A DNA stretch of 64,000 nt from an uncultured Bacteroides sp. (GTDB taxonomy: Bacteria; Bacteroidota; Bacteroidia; Bacteroidales; Bacteroidaceae), in assembly GCA_944320865.1 (NCBI GenBank), contig CALUJC010000006.1:32444-96443 (forward strand), given 5' to 3'. Below are positions 1-8,543 of this stretch, piece by piece. Made by a program: the position numbers and the translations under genes. Each line of letters begins with the position of its first letter. Within the stretch, counting starts at the first letter, position 1. Below the pieces are notes generated by a model, which was not told the origin of the DNA, searched no databases, and saw only the letters and a program-made list of their open reading frames with translations.

Positions 1-437
1 ACGGCAGCTTCGTCTGCCCCCTGCAGCGCGTCAAGGGCCAGTTGCTCATCCTCACCGAGGGACTGCCCGCCGGCATCAACTGGAGCCGTAAGGCCGTGAC
101 GGGACTGAGCGGCGAAGCCACCTACGACGGCAGCTACACCGACGGTGAGGTAGAAACCGTGGTCACCACCCGCAGCTGGGGCACCGACGTGGCCAACCCA
201 CGCAGCGAAACCGTGCTGGCACCCACCGCCGACGGGCATAGCTCCACCCTCTACGTCCGCTTCTACGACCACGAGGACATGCAGACGCCCGCCATCGAGC
301 CGGACGCACTGACCGGAGTCGACATGCAGCGCAACCGCATCACCCCCGTCAAATACGTCTTCGACAACGGAAAGGTCTACATCTACACCCTGGTGGACGA
401 CAGCTGGAAGCTGACACATGGAATGGGGATTGAGTGA
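1..437 (+). CDS. Fimbrial subunit, C-terminal part (FimB/Mfa2 or fimbrillin type)
   Basis: The reading frame (codons from base 3) is open at the window edge, so only about 144 C-terminal residues are seen. The visible part begins with a CPLQRVKGQLLI...LPAGI stretch. This resembles the (L/M)xRxxGxLxxxxxxLP core strand shared by Bacteroidales FimB/Mfa2 anchors and fimbrillins, which sit on the outer surface as lipoprotein subunits of type V pili. The end, DDSWKLTHGMGIE, is close to the end of the next gene (DAWDVLHNMGVE), so the two are probably paralogues or polymerisation partners. It is the first visible gene of the fimbrial operon. Whether it is the anchor or a second stalk subunit cannot be decided without the N-terminus. 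Confidence 0.7.
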   Translation, partial: GSFVCPLQRVKGQLLILTEGLPAGINWSRKAVTGLSGEATYDGSYTDGEVETVVTTRSWGTDVANPRSETVLAPTADGHSSTLYVRFYDHEDMQTPAIEPDALTGVDMQRNRITPVKYVFDNGKVYIYTLVDDSWKLTHGMGIE

Positions 438-521
438 GAAGTTAAGGAGTCAAGAAGACAGAAGTAGAGAAGACAAGATAAATAAGAAATAGAAAGGAGG
501 AGGCAGGAAAGGCAGAAGGCA
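438..521 (+). repeat. Purine-rich AAG spacer 1
   Basis: Low-complexity purine-rich intergenic stretch built from short AAG-containing words such as GTCAAGAAGACAGAAGT. Similar stretches precede two further genes of the same operon (6911-6971 and 8358-8430). The rest of the gap to 612 holds no convincing TAnnTTTG promoter box. Confidence 0.6.
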
Positions 522-612
522 GAAGGACAAAACCTCTACCCGCTACCGACTACCGCCGACTGGCTACTATTAATACAACAAACCATTATTATTAACTAAA
601 TTCTTTTAAACA

Positions 613-2082
613 ATGAAGAAACAGTATTTATTGATGGCTGCATTTGCCTCTGCATTGGCATTTACAGCATGTACCAACGACGATGCCCCCTTCACCGCCC
701 CCGGCGAAGGAGAAGGCAGTATCACAGAAGAAAAAGTGGTGGAAGGTGCCACGTTTGAGATTGCTATCGCCGGAGCTGCCAACGGTAACACCAAGGCTGC
801 ACGCCCCATGGGTAGCTCGGCTGCGGACAACAACGTGAACGCTATCAAGCTGGATATCTATAAGTTTAATCCTGATCCGGGAAACAATTGGGAAAAAATT
901 ACGATTGCGGATACTGAAACTGGGGCAACAGGTGGTGCCGTAGCACTGAAATACGTGAGTGGCGAAGCTAACCAAAACGAAGGTGATATCCTGGAAGATG
1001 GTATTATCGACTACAGCACCAAGGAGAATGTGAATGAAGGTATTCCCAGCACCGACCAACACATCAACAAGAGAGCCAAGATTGAAGTAATAGGTCTGCA
1101 GAGCGGTGTGAAGTACCAGATTGTAGCCATCGGTTACAACGGAACTGACAAAGCATATCCTTACAACAGCACGACCGGCTACACTGCTGCCGGTGAAGGC
1201 TTTGCAAATGGTGTATCTTTGGCCAATGTAGGTTCTGTCAACGATTTCGGCGGCATGCAGGAAATCTTTGCTGCTACCAGCACGGCCGACACTTATACTA
1301 ACGAAGGTGCCGGTCCGGAGGGACAAGATGTTATTGAATTTACCGTAACGCCCAGCCTGACGCTGAAGCGCCAAGTGGCCGGCATCCTGGCATACTTCAA
1401 GAACATCCCCATGTACCTCCCCAAACAAGACGGTGCGGATAACAACACACTCTACCGTGTAGAGAAACTGGAGGTCGTAGCCAATCAGACAGCCACCGAT
1501 TTCTACTTCCCCGCCATTCTGCTGGATAACCCCGACTTCAACGGCGTTGTGGCTACGGAAAACGTGGAAGACGTGCTGATGACATTTGATTTCACAACAG
1601 CTCACAACTATCCTACCGACGCTGAAACCATCACGGCTGACCAAATAGCTGACGGCGACAATGAGTTCTATACCTTCGGTGATGAGGGCAATGGCAACCT
1701 GTATGCTACAGGTTATGAAAGTGCCAAGCCAAATGACTTGCAACTTCTGCCCAACACTGCTTTCGGTGCCCGCTACATCCTGCCGTACGACAAGCACTAT
1801 GGCGAAAGCACCACACTGACGCTGGTATTCAAAACAAAGAACGATGAAGTTCTGTTAGTGCGCGACGTAACGACCGACCAACCGGGCTTTGCTTCAAACA
1901 CCTACGACATCCGTTGCAACAACTTCTACTCCATTGGCCAGAAACTGAAAACAGACGGTACAGATGGTCCGGACAAAGACGATGAAGACGATGACGATGA
2001 TCCTATCAGCCTGAACGGCAACACTGTAAACCTGCGCATCAACGACGCATGGGATGTATTGCACAACATGGGCGTAGAATAA
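613..2082 (+). CDS. Major fimbrial subunit-like lipoprotein (P_gingi_FimA / Mfa1-type fimbrillin)
   Basis: A 489-residue predicted lipoprotein. The N-terminus is a short basic region, a hydrophobic stretch and the lipobox FTAC (Cys20), followed by NDD, the usual outer-membrane export context in Bacteroides. The middle has the fimbrillin signature SLTLKRQVAGILAYFKNIP (near residue 250), and an acidic run of Asp/Glu precedes a final strand PISLNGNTVNLRINDAWDV. In type V pili, fimbrillins are exported as lipoproteins, trimmed by an Arg/Lys protease and polymerise by donor-strand exchange; the role as stalk subunit here is inferred from this. Codon use is less GC-rich than the 1498-residue gene that follows. 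The start at 613 gives the intact signal peptide. It could equally be a minor stalk-type subunit. Confidence 0.75.
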   Translation: MKKQYLLMAAFASALAFTACTNDDAPFTAPGEGEGSITEEKVVEGATFEIAIAGAANGNTKAARPMGSSAADNNVNAIKLDIYKFNPDPGNNWEKITIADTETGATGGAVALKYVSGEANQNEGDILEDGIIDYSTKENVNEGIPSTDQHINKRAKIEVIGLQSGVKYQIVAIGYNGTDKAYPYNSTTGYTAAGEGFANGVSLANVGSVNDFGGMQEIFAATSTADTYTNEGAGPEGQDVIEFTVTPSLTLKRQVAGILAYFKNIPMYLPKQDGADNNTLYRVEKLEVVANQTATDFYFPAILLDNPDFNGVVATENVEDVLMTFDFTTAHNYPTDAETITADQIADGDNEFYTFGDEGNGNLYATGYESAKPNDLQLLPNTAFGARYILPYDKHYGESTTLTLVFKTKNDEVLLVRDVTTDQPGFASNTYDIRCNNFYSIGQKLKTDGTDGPDKDDEDDDDDPISLNGNTVNLRINDAWDVLHNMGVE

Positions 2083-2413
2083 TAGACCTTTATTTCTACA
2101 TTCTGTAATTCTGAGCGGAAGCGAAGCATCTCCCTCATACGCTCCTGTTCCACTGCGGGCACAAGGGGGAGATTCTTCGCCCACGCTCAGGATAACAGAA
2201 TAAAACAAGAACAACAAACAATAGAAGTACATCAATCCTGTGCTCCATCGTGAACAGGGCACAATCGCGTCATTTACCAGCCCCCATGCGGGCATTTACC
2301 AGACCGGCAAACAAAACAAAGAAAACTACGTCGTCCGCGCTATCCGCGCTTTCCAACAGAAGAAAGAACACAGAACAACAACATATAGCGACATACAGCA
2401 CATGACAACAAAC
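2083..2413 (+). other. 331-bp gap within the fimbrial operon
   Basis: Holds the dispersed inverted-repeat element at 2103-2199 and then about 200 bp of A-rich spacer. The downstream frame stays open back to an upstream ATG at 2240, but the upstream segment encodes no signal peptide and lies in the spacer, so I read it as untranslated. No clear promoter box is seen. Confidence 0.5.
2103..2199. repeat. Dispersed inverted repeat (TCTGAGCG family), copy 1
   Basis: Starts with TTCTGAGCG-like and ends with CGCTCAGGATAACAG-like sequence, an imperfect inverted repeat of roughly 95 bp. Related copies lie at 8434-8503 and 18793-18870. Short palindromes of this type, with GAAGCGAAG next to an ATCTCC block, recur in Bacteroides intergenic regions. 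Confidence 0.6.
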
Positions 2414-5400
2414 ATGAAGAAAACCATACGCCACACCCTTACCCCCCTGGCACTGGCCCTGCTGGCCGCCGCCGGACTGGCCTCCTGCCAGGACGACTAT
2501 TGGGACAACTACCCCACCCCCGGCGTCACCACCAAGGCCGACGGAAGTCTGACCATCGAGAACGACAAAGCCGGCGCCCTGCAGCAACAATCCAATGGCT
2601 ACTGGGTGGCCACCCGACGTGTGCCCCTCACCGGCGTGGGACGCGTGGCGGATGATATCGGACAAAATCTGGTGAAACTGCTGGACTACGATGACGACAA
2701 GCAGTTGTCAGCACTCTTCGACGAAAACCTGGACAACTACGCCAAGCTGGGAGGCAACGGCGTCGAACTGAGCCTACTGGCCGGCGCGGGCGTTTCCATC
2801 AAAGACCTTTACCACACCTACCAAGGCGGACAGGTAGTGGGCTTCGTAGTGAAGGACGGCGGCACGGGGTTGCTATCCGTCGACGTGGCCAAAACCTTCT
2901 TCATCGAAACATACCTCAACAACAATCTTCAAGAGACCTTGGGCAAAAATACTACAGGAGCGAGCAGCGGCGTATCATTGGACTTGCTGACCCCTGCCAA
3001 CGACCAGGTGCAGACTATTTCGGATACCACTTCCCTACCTTTCGACGAAATCCGCCTGTGCTATGGCGGTGTTGAAGCCGACGTGCTGAGTGACGGTTTG
3101 GAGGTGTACTATGGTTTTGTAGGCGAAAACGAGGTGAAACCCATCACCCGTGAAGCCTTCCCCGGCGTAGAAGCCGAATACGGCGGCACCTGGGCAGCCC
3201 TGATATGGCCCTGGCCTGCCGACTTCGACAACCTGCTGGACGATGATAACAAAGGCCCCATCTATACCACGGCGGCCATCAGTCCCAGCTTGGATATTGA
3301 CCTAAGCAACTGCAAGAAAAAAATCCCGGCAGGCTCGGAGGTAGGTTTCCGGACCTCCTCCGGAGGCGTGATAGACATCACGCTGATTAAGGATGTGGAC
3401 GTACGCTATACGCCTGTCGATGGTACGGAAAAAACCATCGACATAGACGGTAGCGTAGCCGGCGTATCGGTACTGGAGGGCGGCGTAAGCCTGCTGGGCG
3501 GTATCACCGAGGGAGATAATGACATCGAGAAGATAGGTATAACATTTTCAGGCATGAACCTCCCCGTATTGGCCGGTACTGCCGTCAGCTACGGCTACTA
3601 CCGCGAACCCATAGAAACTGACCCCTCATTCTACTTCGGCGTGGGCGATGACCGCATCACCGCAGGCAACAGCTACATCTTGCCCCAACCACGCAAAGAT
3701 ATGAACTATCAGACAGGTTCTGTACAATATGCTTTCCTCAGCGGCCCTGCCTTGGCCACAGTAAGCACGGATAAAATCACCAGCGAAACCGCCCTGACAG
3801 GTATGACCGTAGACGGCGACTACAAAATGCAAGCCCTCTACACCGCCCCCGACGGCAAGCAGATACTCTACAACTTCACCATCACCCGCGAGACCACGCA
3901 AGTGCCCACGTGCCACCAGCCCATCACGGTGGGGACGTATCCCAAGGCAAAGGTGGTCAGTCCCTCGGAAGCAACAGGCTGTCTGCTGTGCATTGGCGAC
4001 AACGGCTTCATAGGAAATGACACGCATAGCGCCAACAATGTAATAGATGTCAACACCAATAACTATGCGGGTAGTACAGGTTCAATTGCTATAGCCAACA
4101 ATCAAGGTATCATAGCCATCGATGCAGGTGAAGAAATACCCATCAACGGCAAGATGCGTGTGGGCTTCGTCATGCAGACCGTCAAGCAGTTCCTTGATGT
4201 GGGTGCTTTGCAGTTCTTCCGCATCAAAGTGCTGGATGAGAATAAAAATGTGGTATCCAAAGACCCCACAAGCCAAAACGCAGGTGTCGGTCTTGGCTTG
4301 TTGGCCGGTGCAGGCGACAAGATACGTTATAGCATCGAACTGGACAAAGAAGATGGCCAATCCTTCCGTTACATCGAGCTTTATAGTGCCGGCTTGGCCA
4401 ATATTCCTCTCTCCGCCCTGCGCGTCTACTACCCCTTCTGGGAAGATACGGGCAGCGAGTATTGCGACAACATCAATGAAAGCTTCGTCCCCGGCGATGC
4501 CTGCATCACCATGCTCTCTGCACAACAGAACCATGCGGATATTGACTACCTGCTGACATCGGCACCCACTACCGCCAATCTGTTAAACCCCTTCAGTTTT
4601 ACCGACCTGAGCAAGGTGATTGACAACGATCGCAACTCCTATGGTCTGTCGCCGGTAGGTTTAACCCTGGGAGGTGCCACCAACCTCGGCATCAAGTTCG
4701 ACCCGCTGACAGGCGGACAAAGTGTGGGTGTCATTCTGGAAAAGCCCAGCGGCTTGGCTGACGTCAATTTATTAACCACAAGTGCCAGTCTGACAGCCTA
4801 TCATGATGACGAGGAGATTGCCATACAAGAAGGAAACATTCAAGTGCTCAGTCTACAGGCTTTGGGCAATGGCAACCGTTATGCTTTGGAAATAGACTTG
4901 CCCGAAGATAACAGCAACAGCAAGCCCTGCAACCGCCTCCAGATAACCTTCAACAAAGGTTTGCTCACAGCATTGGAGAACGTTAAGATATACGGCTTCT
5001 ACTACCGCGCCGACCGCGACGGCGACGGCATTCCCGACTGCTCGGAAAAACCGGAGGAAGACATGCTCAGCGGCGTGAACCTCGACCTCCGCAGCCAGGA
5101 CCTCTGCGTGGGCGACCCGCTGGAGGTGCAAGCCACGCTGACCACCGGCGCACCCTTGCAGGAAGTGTTCTATCTGCAGTGCACCCCCACCAAGGCCAGC
5201 AACCCGGATGCCGAGGAAATCGTTATCCCCGTCAGCATCGTCAACGGCAAGCTGCAAGCCACGGAAAGCGATAAGCCCCTGATGTTTACCGAAGAGCAAT
5301 ACGGTGTCTACAGCCTGCGTCTCTATCGCACGGCCACCCAGGAAACAGACGGCACCTACACCATCCCGGAGGGCGAACAGCAAGTCAACCTCTACGTCCG

Positions 5401-6910
5401 CACCATCAACGTGCACGGCGAGCTGTCCACGTGGACAGGCCAAAGTTCCAGCGACTGGAACGACTGGAGCAACTGGAACGGCGGCGTGCCCTGGCATTGC
5501 ACCAACGTCATCATCCCCGGCGGCAAGAACAACTACCCCGTGCTGGCGCAGGACGACAATGCCCAGTGTCACTACCTCCAGCTGGAGGACGGCGCACAGC
5601 TGGTCAACAGCTTCTACCTCACCTATACCGAGGCCTGGGTGGACATTGCCCTGCAGGAAGGACGCTACTACCTGCTCTCCGCCCCGCTGAGCGACATGGT
5701 GTCGGGCGACTGGTTCATCGCACAAGGCGTAGACCTGCAGCAGACCACTGCCAGCAGCAGCAACGGCGCCCTGCCCTTCTTTACCGCCCTAAACAACTCC
5801 AACTACCCCGAGCAACGCCTCACGCCCCGCATCTACCAACGCTTGTGGAGCAAGGCCGCCCCGGTGGTACACAACAGCAGCGAGAATCTGGAGGAAAATA
5901 ACAACACCGTAGCCCCCGACGAAACCCACTGGACACCGCCCTACAACGGCGTGGCGCAAGCCTACGGCCCCGGGCAGAACTTCTCCCTCATGGTGGGCAA
6001 TCCGGGCGACAAAAATACGCACCTCTTCCGCTTCCCCAAGACCCACACCCTCTACCACTACTATGGCCTGAGCGGCGAGGAGACGGGACAGACGGAAAGC
6101 ATCAGCCGCGACAACACCGGACGCGGCGGCCATTTCGTCTACGAAACGACCAATAGCTGGAAGGACGGAAACATCACCATCAGCCTGGCAGCACCCGAAG
6201 AATCCACCCTCTACCTGGGCGGCAACCCCTTCCCGGCGCACGTCAACATCCAGCAACTGATGACGCAGAACGGCATCAACGAAATCAAGGTGTACGACGG
6301 CAACGAGCACAACACGCTGGTACTGGCCGACGGGCAACTGCTCTCGTCCACAGGCAACGCGGTGACCACCCTCAAGCCCTACGAAGCCTTCTTTGTGGCC
6401 TACGGCAACAATGCCGCCAACGAGGGCACACTGAGCTTCAACGCCAACATGCTGGGCCAGGGCGAAAACCCGGTGTACACCCGCTCGGCCGGCTCGACGG
6501 CCCTGCCTAAAGCCACCCTGCGCCTCCATGCCACCCTGAACGGACAGACGGCCCACGCCCTGCTGCGCGTCAGCGCCTCGGCCTCGGCAGCCGCCTTGCC
6601 CGGCGAAGATACGAAACTACTGGTTGAGGGAGAGGCACGTCCCGCCGTGGCCGTCTACACGGTGGCCGACGGGCGTGCACTCGACATCCAGCAGGTGCCG
6701 CAGGGTGTCGACCGCATTCCGCTGGGCTTCTACCTGCCCGATGGCGGCGAGGCCGACATCCGCTTCCACGCCGACTTTACCGACCCGCAGTGGCACGACT
6801 GGTGGCTGCAAGACCTGCGCACCGGCCAACGCCAACGCCTCACCACCGCCACCCTCACCCTGAAGGGCGTGCGCAACGGAAGCGGGCAGTATGTTTTGGT
6901 GAGGAGGTGA
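2414..6910 (+). CDS. Giant fimbrial-operon lipoprotein with four repeated beta modules
   Basis: A 1498-residue predicted surface lipoprotein. The start at 2414 (MKKTIRH...) is chosen because it gives a clean signal peptide with lipobox LASC followed by QDD; ATGs at 2402 and 2240 would only add a non-signal extension. Four modules of about 160-200 residues recur between residues ~80 and ~870. Each has a VGF or VGV strand near its start and ends in a strand of the type IRLCYGGV...LEVYYGF, IGITFSGM...VSYGYY, IELYSAGL...LRVYYPF or LQITFNKG...IYGFYY. A calcium-loop-like DRDGDGIPDC follows, then a WTGQSSSDWNDWSNWNGG motif typical of large Bacteroidetes surface proteins, and a beta-rich C-terminal region. 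Its position directly behind the fimbrillin suggests a pilus tip or a fimbria-associated adhesin. No catalytic motif is visible. Confidence 0.6.
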   Translation: MKKTIRHTLTPLALALLAAAGLASCQDDYWDNYPTPGVTTKADGSLTIENDKAGALQQQSNGYWVATRRVPLTGVGRVADDIGQNLVKLLDYDDDKQLSALFDENLDNYAKLGGNGVELSLLAGAGVSIKDLYHTYQGGQVVGFVVKDGGTGLLSVDVAKTFFIETYLNNNLQETLGKNTTGASSGVSLDLLTPANDQVQTISDTTSLPFDEIRLCYGGVEADVLSDGLEVYYGFVGENEVKPITREAFPGVEAEYGGTWAALIWPWPADFDNLLDDDNKGPIYTTAAISPSLDIDLSNCKKKIPAGSEVGFRTSSGGVIDITLIKDVDVRYTPVDGTEKTIDIDGSVAGVSVLEGGVSLLGGITEGDNDIEKIGITFSGMNLPVLAGTAVSYGYYREPIETDPSFYFGVGDDRITAGNSYILPQPRKDMNYQTGSVQYAFLSGPALATVSTDKITSETALTGMTVDGDYKMQALYTAPDGKQILYNFTITRETTQVPTCHQPITVGTYPKAKVVSPSEATGCLLCIGDNGFIGNDTHSANNVIDVNTNNYAGSTGSIAIANNQGIIAIDAGEEIPINGKMRVGFVMQTVKQFLDVGALQFFRIKVLDENKNVVSKDPTSQNAGVGLGLLAGAGDKIRYSIELDKEDGQSFRYIELYSAGLANIPLSALRVYYPFWEDTGSEYCDNINESFVPGDACITMLSAQQNHADIDYLLTSAPTTANLLNPFSFTDLSKVIDNDRNSYGLSPVGLTLGGATNLGIKFDPLTGGQSVGVILEKPSGLADVNLLTTSASLTAYHDDEEIAIQEGNIQVLSLQALGNGNRYALEIDLPEDNSNSKPCNRLQITFNKGLLTALENVKIYGFYYRADRDGDGIPDCSEKPEEDMLSGVNLDLRSQDLCVGDPLEVQATLTTGAPLQEVFYLQCTPTKASNPDAEEIVIPVSIVNGKLQATESDKPLMFTEEQYGVYSLRLYRTATQETDGTYTIPEGEQQVNLYVRTINVHGELSTWTGQSSSDWNDWSNWNGGVPWHCTNVIIPGGKNNYPVLAQDDNAQCHYLQLEDGAQLVNSFYLTYTEAWVDIALQEGRYYLLSAPLSDMVSGDWFIAQGVDLQQTTASSSNGALPFFTALNNSNYPEQRLTPRIYQRLWSKAAPVVHNSSENLEENNNTVAPDETHWTPPYNGVAQAYGPGQNFSLMVGNPGDKNTHLFRFPKTHTLYHYYGLSGEETGQTESISRDNTGRGGHFVYETTNSWKDGNITISLAAPEESTLYLGGNPFPAHVNIQQLMTQNGINEIKVYDGNEHNTLVLADGQLLSSTGNAVTTLKPYEAFFVAYGNNAANEGTLSFNANMLGQGENPVYTRSAGSTALPKATLRLHATLNGQTAHALLRVSASASAAALPGEDTKLLVEGEARPAVAVYTVADGRALDIQQVPQGVDRIPLGFYLPDGGEADIRFHADFTDPQWHDWWLQDLRTGQRQRLTTATLTLKGVRNGSGQYVLVRR

Positions 6911-6971
6911 GAAGAAGGCAAGAAGTGAGAAGTCAAGAAGTCAAGAAGATAAGAAGTTAAGAAGATAAGCA
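6911..6971 (+). repeat. Purine-rich AAG spacer 2
   Basis: Tandem short words AGAAGTCA, AGAAGATA and AGAAGTTA run from the stop of the giant lipoprotein gene to the next start codon. It is the same composition as the stretches at 438-521 and 8358-8430 and supplies the A/G-rich leader from which Bacteroides ribosomes often initiate. Confidence 0.6.
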
Positions 6972-8354
6972 ATGAAGAACAAATTTACTCATATCGCCCG
7001 CCTCGCCGCGCTGCCCCTGCTGCTGGCCGCCTGCCAGAACGACGACCTGCCACAGCCGGAGCCGACGCCATCGGCCGGGCTGTCCACCATCGCCTTCCAG
7101 ATTAAGGCGGAAGGAGCCGCAACGCGCTCGTATCCCGAGAACCCGCAGACCGAACAGGGCAAAGGCGCCGTGCAGCACGTCAGCGGGGCACGCCTCTACC
7201 TCTTCCGCCACGGCAGCGACGGAAAAACGTACTTCGCCGGCTACGAGGAAGTGCCCGACTGGAACAGCCTGCCCATCACCGACGGAGGCCAAACCGTAGG
7301 GAACTACGAGGGCACCACCACTGTCACCCGCAGCTACACCCTGAAAACCCGCCTGCAACCCTTCACGGAGTACACCGTGCTGGGCATCGGCTATGAGAAG
7401 GATGCGGATGGAGACAAAAATCCTAATACTGTCACCGGCGACAACATCACCCTGTACGGAGACTATGCCGAATATGCTGAAGATAAGCTACTTGCAAGCC
7501 TCACGGCCGACGTCCTACCCGAAGATGGTAGCGTTGGAAGCCCAGCGAGCGGGCCTTCCAACGGTAGCGAGGTAGCCTTGAAAGCCCTCGTCAGCAGCCT
7601 TGCAATGTCACGGGGCAAGGCCGACATCCAGCGCAGCGAGTACTTCACCGGCACCGTGACGGCCATCACCGAAAGCAACGGGTGCCTGCCCGACAAGACC
7701 CTGGTGCCCATGGAGCGCCGCGTGGCCGGACTCAGTGCCAAATTCCGACTGAAGGACTTCAGCCAGCAACCCAGAGGCGTGGCCGTGATGCTCTACGCTG
7801 CCCAAAACAAATCCGTGCCTACCCTGCAACAGGAACAACAAGAGCCCTTCTTTAAGGACTATATAGATGACCCGCTAACTTCCTCGACAGCAAGCGACTG
7901 GAAAGATAATCTTGAAGCAAACCCGCAATGTATCGTTTTTTTAGACATTATTGACGACACCGCTGCAGAGGGAGGGACGCAAACAAATCAAACAAATGCC
8001 AATGGCGAGTGGGTGACGGAGGAAAAGTCCGTCTACCTGCTCCCCATTCCCGCTCCCGGCTATGAGGACGAGAAGAACTACACCCTGGCCGCCGTGGTCT
8101 ACAACCAGGAAGGCAAGGTGATTTGCACCAAGCGCGCCGCGCTGAATGTGGGTACCGGCTCTACGGCCCAACTCATCTTCGCCACCAACTTGGGCACGGG
8201 CATCGTGGACGACGAGTCTTACTACCGCTACCCCATCATAGCCAACCGCTTCTACCGCTTCGACGGCCTGGCATTGCAGTTCGACCCCAGCAACCCCTTC
8301 GAAGTCATCGTGGAGAACGGCTGGGAGGGCGAGCCGGAAATGGATTTTGAGTAA
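6972..8354 (+). CDS. Fimbrillin-family lipoprotein
   Basis: A 460-residue predicted lipoprotein; the signal peptide MKNKFTHIARLAALPLLLAAC ends at a lipobox cysteine followed by QNDD. The first half carries a VSGARLYLFRHGSDG strand and the second half a MERRVAGLSAKFRLKDF strand, both matching the two-domain beta-sandwich layout of FimB/Mfa2 and fimbrillin subunits. The C-terminus (NPFEVIVENGWEGEPEMDFE) lacks the HxMGxE ending of the stalk-like proteins. I infer a minor or tip-associated subunit; the exact place in the fibre cannot be read from sequence. Its signal peptide is almost identical to that of the next gene, pointing to a duplicated or recombined 5' end. Confidence 0.65.
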   Translation: MKNKFTHIARLAALPLLLAACQNDDLPQPEPTPSAGLSTIAFQIKAEGAATRSYPENPQTEQGKGAVQHVSGARLYLFRHGSDGKTYFAGYEEVPDWNSLPITDGGQTVGNYEGTTTVTRSYTLKTRLQPFTEYTVLGIGYEKDADGDKNPNTVTGDNITLYGDYAEYAEDKLLASLTADVLPEDGSVGSPASGPSNGSEVALKALVSSLAMSRGKADIQRSEYFTGTVTAITESNGCLPDKTLVPMERRVAGLSAKFRLKDFSQQPRGVAVMLYAAQNKSVPTLQQEQQEPFFKDYIDDPLTSSTASDWKDNLEANPQCIVFLDIIDDTAAEGGTQTNQTNANGEWVTEEKSVYLLPIPAPGYEDEKNYTLAAVVYNQEGKVICTKRAALNVGTGSTAQLIFATNLGTGIVDDESYYRYPIIANRFYRFDGLALQFDPSNPFEVIVENGWEGEPEMDFE

Positions 8355-8357
8355 GGA

Positions 8358-8430
8358 ATTAATAAGTCAAGAAGACAGAAGTTAAGAAGACAGAAGTCAA
8401 GAAGTTAAGAAGTTAAGAAGGCAGAAGTAC
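8358..8430 (+). repeat. Purine-rich AAG spacer 3
   Basis: About nine consecutive AAGAAG(T/A)-type words between two fimbrial genes, directly before a dispersed inverted repeat at 8434-8503. The low-complexity direct repetition makes length variation by slippage likely. Confidence 0.6.
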
Positions 8431-8433
8431 TCA

Positions 8434-8503
8434 TGTCATCCTGAGCGAAGCGAAGGATCTCCTTCAAGCAAAGTAAGATTCCCCGGCAACGCTCGGAATG
8501 ACA
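8434..8503. repeat. Dispersed inverted repeat (CCTGAGCG family), copy 2
   Basis: TGTCATCCTGAGCGAAGCG at the left end and CGCTCGGAATGACA at the right end form an imperfect inverted repeat of 70 bp with a GGATCTCC block inside. It is the clearest copy of the family also seen at 2103-2199 and 18793-18870. Confidence 0.7.
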
Positions 8504-8543
8504 AACGAGATAAAAAGAAGTAAGAAGTAAAGAAATATAAGAA

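Noticed and set aside
1-612. Invertible (phase-variable) promoter near the start of the fimbrial operon
   Set aside because: I looked for inverted repeats flanking a TAnnTTTG box and found none in the visible part. The true operon start is outside the window.
628-1797. Long antisense frame of 389 codons opposite the fimbrillin gene
   Set aside because: It has no signal peptide, domain or ribosome site, and lies fully under a gene with clear lipoprotein and fimbrillin features.
2240-2413. N-terminal extension of the giant fimbrial lipoprotein to an ATG at 2240
   Set aside because: It would bury the signal peptide about 58 residues inside the protein and translate an intergenic spacer.
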